Notes under the pieces: generated by a model
The model's database searches: none
What the model saw: the letters and a program-made list of their open reading frames with translations, nothing else
Told to the model about the DNA's origin: nothing
In this document: positions 61,524-64,000 of the stretch, piece by piece
Numbering within the stretch: the stretch's first letter is position 1
How the letters are laid out: every line of letters starts with the position of its first letter
NCBI GenBank assembly: GCA_964350945.1
Contig: CAYGLF010000001.1
Span: forward strand, 248,001-312,000
DNA length: 64,000 nt
Reading direction: 5' to 3'
Source: CAYGLF01 sp964350945
Lineage (GTDB): Bacteria > Chlamydiota > Chlamydiia > Chlamydiales > JAAZZY01
Position numbers and translations under genes: made by a program

Positions 61524-62915
61524 CTATTTTGCCATATTGGGATTAAAAATTGCATCAATATTTATCAAATTACTTTGATTTAAAATAATTAGAATCACTG
61601 CAATAGGGACGATAAATTTTAAGAAAAAAATCCAAGGTTTATAGACAAATTTAAGCTTAGAGCCGGCTAAGAATTCAGATTTTCTAATCTCGGGACTGAT
61701 TGCCCAACCTACAAATAGGGCGGTCAAAAGCCCAGAAACTGGCAAGAACCAACTCCCGGTTAAATAATCAAAAGTTTCAAAAAAGTTCTTACCGTAAATT
61801 GCTTTCCATGAGGGGAAAAGCTCGTTTGCTCCCGAAAGAGCTGAGGGGATGGCAAAAACAAAAACGGCGCACGATGCGAGCACGGCTGCTTTTTTTCGGG
61901 TCCATTGAAAAACATCCATGGCTGTAGCTACCAGAACTTCCAATAGGGAGATCGTTGAAGTGAGCGCTGTAAACACAATTAGAAGAAAAAAGACCGTAGA
62001 AATTAAAAGAGCTGCCGGTAATTTGGCAAACAAAACTGGAAGCACTTTAAAGATCAAACCCACTCCTTCTTGAGGCTCAAAATTAAAGGAAAAAATAATG
62101 GGGAAGATGATCATGGCAGCAAAAAGAGAGACAAAGATATCTAGCAAGGCAATCGTGCAAGCTGTTTTAGGGATATTTTCAGCAGGGCTCATGTAGCTGC
62201 CGTACGTAACTAAAATACCAAGACCCACACTCAGTGCAAAAAAAGACATCCCCAGGGCATTTAAAACGCTCGATGCCCTAAATTGACCTGCGTGAGGTGC
62301 AAAGATAAATCGAAAAGCTTCCTTGGCTCCTGGAAGGGTCATACTATAAGCAAAAAGGCTCAGTAGGATCACAAACAAAATAGGCATTAGAATGCGACTC
62401 CACTGCTCAATCCCCTTGCGGACCCCTCCAAATACGATCCCTCCTGTCATCAGGACAAACATCAGAAGCCAAAAAAGGTTCATCTGAGGAGAGCGATAAA
62501 CCAAGTCAAATACCTGAACAATTTCTTCGGAAGTTTTTCCCACATAGAATTGATTGAGTGACATCAAAGCATAGTTCAAAGACCAACCTGAAATCACCGA
62601 GTAGTAAGATAAGATAATAAAGGTTGTCATGACAGAAAGCCATCCCACTGCTCGCCACATTTTAGAATTATGTGACATTGCTGCGAACGCTAAAACGGGA
62701 CTTTTTTGGGTATGACGACCCAACAGAAGCTCAGCCATAAAAACAGGAAGGGCAATGACAAAGGTAAAAACGATAAACATAATAACGAAATATCCTCCGC
62801 CATTTTCACCGGTCATATAAGGAAAGCGCCACAAGCTCCCCAAGCCAATTGCGGAGCCTGCGGTTGCCAGTAAAAATCCGACTCGGCTCGCCCAGTGTTC
62901 TCGTGTCTGTTGCAT
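61524..62915 (-). CDS. Sodium-dependent symporter of the SNF (neurotransmitter:sodium) family
   Basis: 463 aa with 11-12 membrane helices, LeuT fold. TM1 contains GSAIGLGSLWRFPYMTGENG, the family's sodium/substrate motif (NAVGLGNxWRFP type, with Ser-Ala-Ile here). Further: PVFMAELLLGRHTQKSP, YYSVISGWSLNYAL, AGQFRASSVLNALGMSFFAL. Probably imports amino acids from the host; no ligand can be named. As I recall C. trachomatis carries a relative (CT231). Reads towards htpG with a 29-base gap, so may be transcribed with it. Confidence 0.92.
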   Translation of the reverse strand: MQQTREHWASRVGFLLATAGSAIGLGSLWRFPYMTGENGGGYFVIMFIVFTFVIALPVFMAELLLGRHTQKSPVLAFAAMSHNSKMWRAVGWLSVMTTFIILSYYSVISGWSLNYALMSLNQFYVGKTSEEIVQVFDLVYRSPQMNLFWLLMFVLMTGGIVFGGVRKGIEQWSRILMPILFVILLSLFAYSMTLPGAKEAFRFIFAPHAGQFRASSVLNALGMSFFALSVGLGILVTYGSYMSPAENIPKTACTIALLDIFVSLFAAMIIFPIIFSFNFEPQEGVGLIFKVLPVLFAKLPAALLISTVFFLLIVFTALTSTISLLEVLVATAMDVFQWTRKKAAVLASCAVFVFAIPSALSGANELFPSWKAIYGKNFFETFDYLTGSWFLPVSGLLTALFVGWAISPEIRKSEFLAGSKLKFVYKPWIFFLKFIVPIAVILIILNQSNLINIDAIFNPNMAK

Positions 62916-63042
62916 AACTATCTCTTCAAAAAATTTTTTGCAGTATTGTAAAGCAACCTATTTACGTCAAGTCTCCCTAAAAATATCTCTTTTGCTTTTT
63001 TCAATTTACATTCTCATCCATCACTGATATTTTCTAATCCAT

Positions 63043-64000
63043 ATGCTAAAAGTACTCATTGCCCAAAATAATTACACGGTTGGTGACTTTGAAGGGAACT
63101 TTCAAAAGATCATTGCCTCTTTACAAACAGCCCGTAATAAAGGCTGCTCTTTGGTGGTCACCTCAGAGCTTGCTCTTACTGGCTATCCCCCCAGAGACCT
63201 TTTAACCTATCCTCTTTTTTTACAGCAGCACGACGCGATACTAAAAAGAATAGGCGAGCATACAAAGGGGCTGACCCTTTTAGTGGGTTGTTTAAGACAA
63301 AACTTACAATCCGGGGCCCCCCTGTTTAACAGCTGCGCTGTCTTTCAAGATGGCCAATTGACCCAAACCTACGACAAGCAACTGTTACCAACCTATGACG
63401 TTTTTGACGAAACGCGCTACTTCCAACCAGGAAGCTCTTCTCGTTGCATCTTAGTCGACGGCAAAAAAGTAGCGATTACCATCTGTGAAGATTTGTGGTT
63501 TGAAAAAATGGAGCGTCTCTATCATCAAGATCCGCTAGAAAAGGTTGCCCACGAAAAACCCGATCTTTTAGTCAACCTTTCAGCCTCTCCTTTTGAAGTT
63601 GGTAAATTACCCCTTCGCATTAAGCTCTGCCAAAAAGCAGCGCAAAAACTTTCTTGCCCGGTAATCTTATCGAATCAAGTGGGAGGCAATGACAGTCTGA
63701 TCTTTGACGGGCATAGCCTCGTTGTAGATGCAAATGGCCCTCTGCATATAGCAAAAGGATTTGCTCAAGATAACCCCTGCATTGACTTATCTCAGAGAAC
63801 TCTCCCCCCCTCTATGACCGAAGACATGCACCAGCTTTATGATGCCCTTTGCATAGGTATTCGTGATTACTTTCACAAACAAGATTTTAAAAAGGCAATT
63901 ATTGGGCTCTCTGGAGGCATCGATTCTGCGCTAGTCTGTGCGCTTGCAGCCGAAGCACTTGGAAAAGAAAATATCTTAGCGATCTCCATGCCCTCTCGCT
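63043..64000 (+). CDS. nadE: Glutamine-dependent NAD+ synthetase NadE (C-terminus cut by window edge)
   Basis: Amidates nicotinic acid adenine dinucleotide to NAD+ with ATP and glutamine. The frame runs from ATG 63043 to the window end (319 codons). The N-terminal nitrilase-type glutaminase domain shows the Glu-Lys-Cys triad: TSELALTGYPPRDL, YDKQLLPTYDVFDETRYF and AITICEDLWF. The synthetase domain begins KKAIIGLSGGIDSALVCALA with the PP-loop SGGIDS. The gap before it (62916-63042) is shared with the divergent symporter gene. Chlamydiaceae are thought to import NAD, so this supports an environmental lineage. Confidence 0.93.
   Translation, partial: MLKVLIAQNNYTVGDFEGNFQKIIASLQTARNKGCSLVVTSELALTGYPPRDLLTYPLFLQQHDAILKRIGEHTKGLTLLVGCLRQNLQSGAPLFNSCAVFQDGQLTQTYDKQLLPTYDVFDETRYFQPGSSSRCILVDGKKVAITICEDLWFEKMERLYHQDPLEKVAHEKPDLLVNLSASPFEVGKLPLRIKLCQKAAQKLSCPVILSNQVGGNDSLIFDGHSLVVDANGPLHIAKGFAQDNPCIDLSQRTLPPSMTEDMHQLYDALCIGIRDYFHKQDFKKAIIGLSGGIDSALVCALAAEALGKENILAISMPSR

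Noticed and set aside
1..64000. tRNA genes, CRISPR arrays, insertion sequences, prophage
   Set aside because: All gaps were read for T-loop motifs, regular spaced repeats and transposase-like frames; none was convincing.

Overview
The window is an AT-rich piece of a chlamydial (phylum Chlamydiota) chromosome. Several things point there: a Pkn1-type kinase fused to a formylglycine-generating-enzyme domain, a fused SecDF of 1500 residues, the late-gene regulator EUO, a small Lys/Ala-rich Hc2-like histone, a long (plant/chlamydia type) IspG, a MurA with Asp in place of the catalytic Cys, and a MFS/HEAT - cNMP - acpP - fabG - fabD - fabH block arranged as I recall it from Chlamydia trachomatis. 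Alanine racemase, glutamine-dependent NAD synthetase, a classical autotransporter and many lineage-specific proteins argue for an environmental chlamydia (Simkania/Waddlia/Parachlamydia-like) rather than the genus Chlamydia. I cannot name the genus from the sequence alone.

Layout. 1-3.8 kb (minus): partial mtaB, ispH, pkn1. 3.9-8.6 kb: a DUF1801-like protein, yidC, dnaA, a small unknown. 8.7-15.8 kb: a HAD-domain putative lipoprotein, alr, then an autotransporter gene flanked by two unknown genes whose products share a C-terminal hydrophobic tail motif. 15.9-20.7 kb: ridA, lgt, rlmH, a membrane protein, a PIN-TRAM protein, acpS, a CPBP-like membrane protein. 20.7-28.1 kb: trxB, the MFS/HEAT and cNMP-fold pair, and the type II fatty acid operon fabH-fabD-fabG-acpP. 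28.2-30.5 kb: two lineage-specific, probably disordered proteins. 30.7-45.9 kb: secDF, recJ, a zinc-type CDF exporter, a PfkB kinase, euo, the Tsp protease, an MltA-like transglycosylase, gltX, a CysJ-like reductase. 46-50.6 kb: an SDR, ispF, murA, ispG. 50.7-55 kb (minus): a large TPR protein, TolQ/ExbB and two small proteins. 55-57.4 kb: a structured leader with the histone-like gene, tgt, yajC. 57.4-62.9 kb (minus): a coiled-coil gene pair, an unknown exported protein, htpG and an SNF-family symporter. 63.0-64 kb: 5' part of nadE.

How it fits together. Three isoprenoid (MEP) genes (ispH, ispF, ispG), the peptidoglycan and lipoprotein enzymes (alr, murA, lgt, MltA), lipid synthesis and the Sec machinery (yidC, secDF, yajC) make up a housekeeping envelope programme. 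EUO and the Hc2-like protein belong to developmental-cycle control. The accessory content consists of the autotransporter and the unknown repeat-rich or disordered proteins. I found no tRNA, rRNA, CRISPR array, insertion sequence or phage gene. The points most worth a second look are a TGT that has lost all four zinc ligands and has an altered substrate loop, a Pkn1 with HRG instead of HRD, the long structured leader of the histone-like gene, and the paired-tail proteins around the autotransporter.
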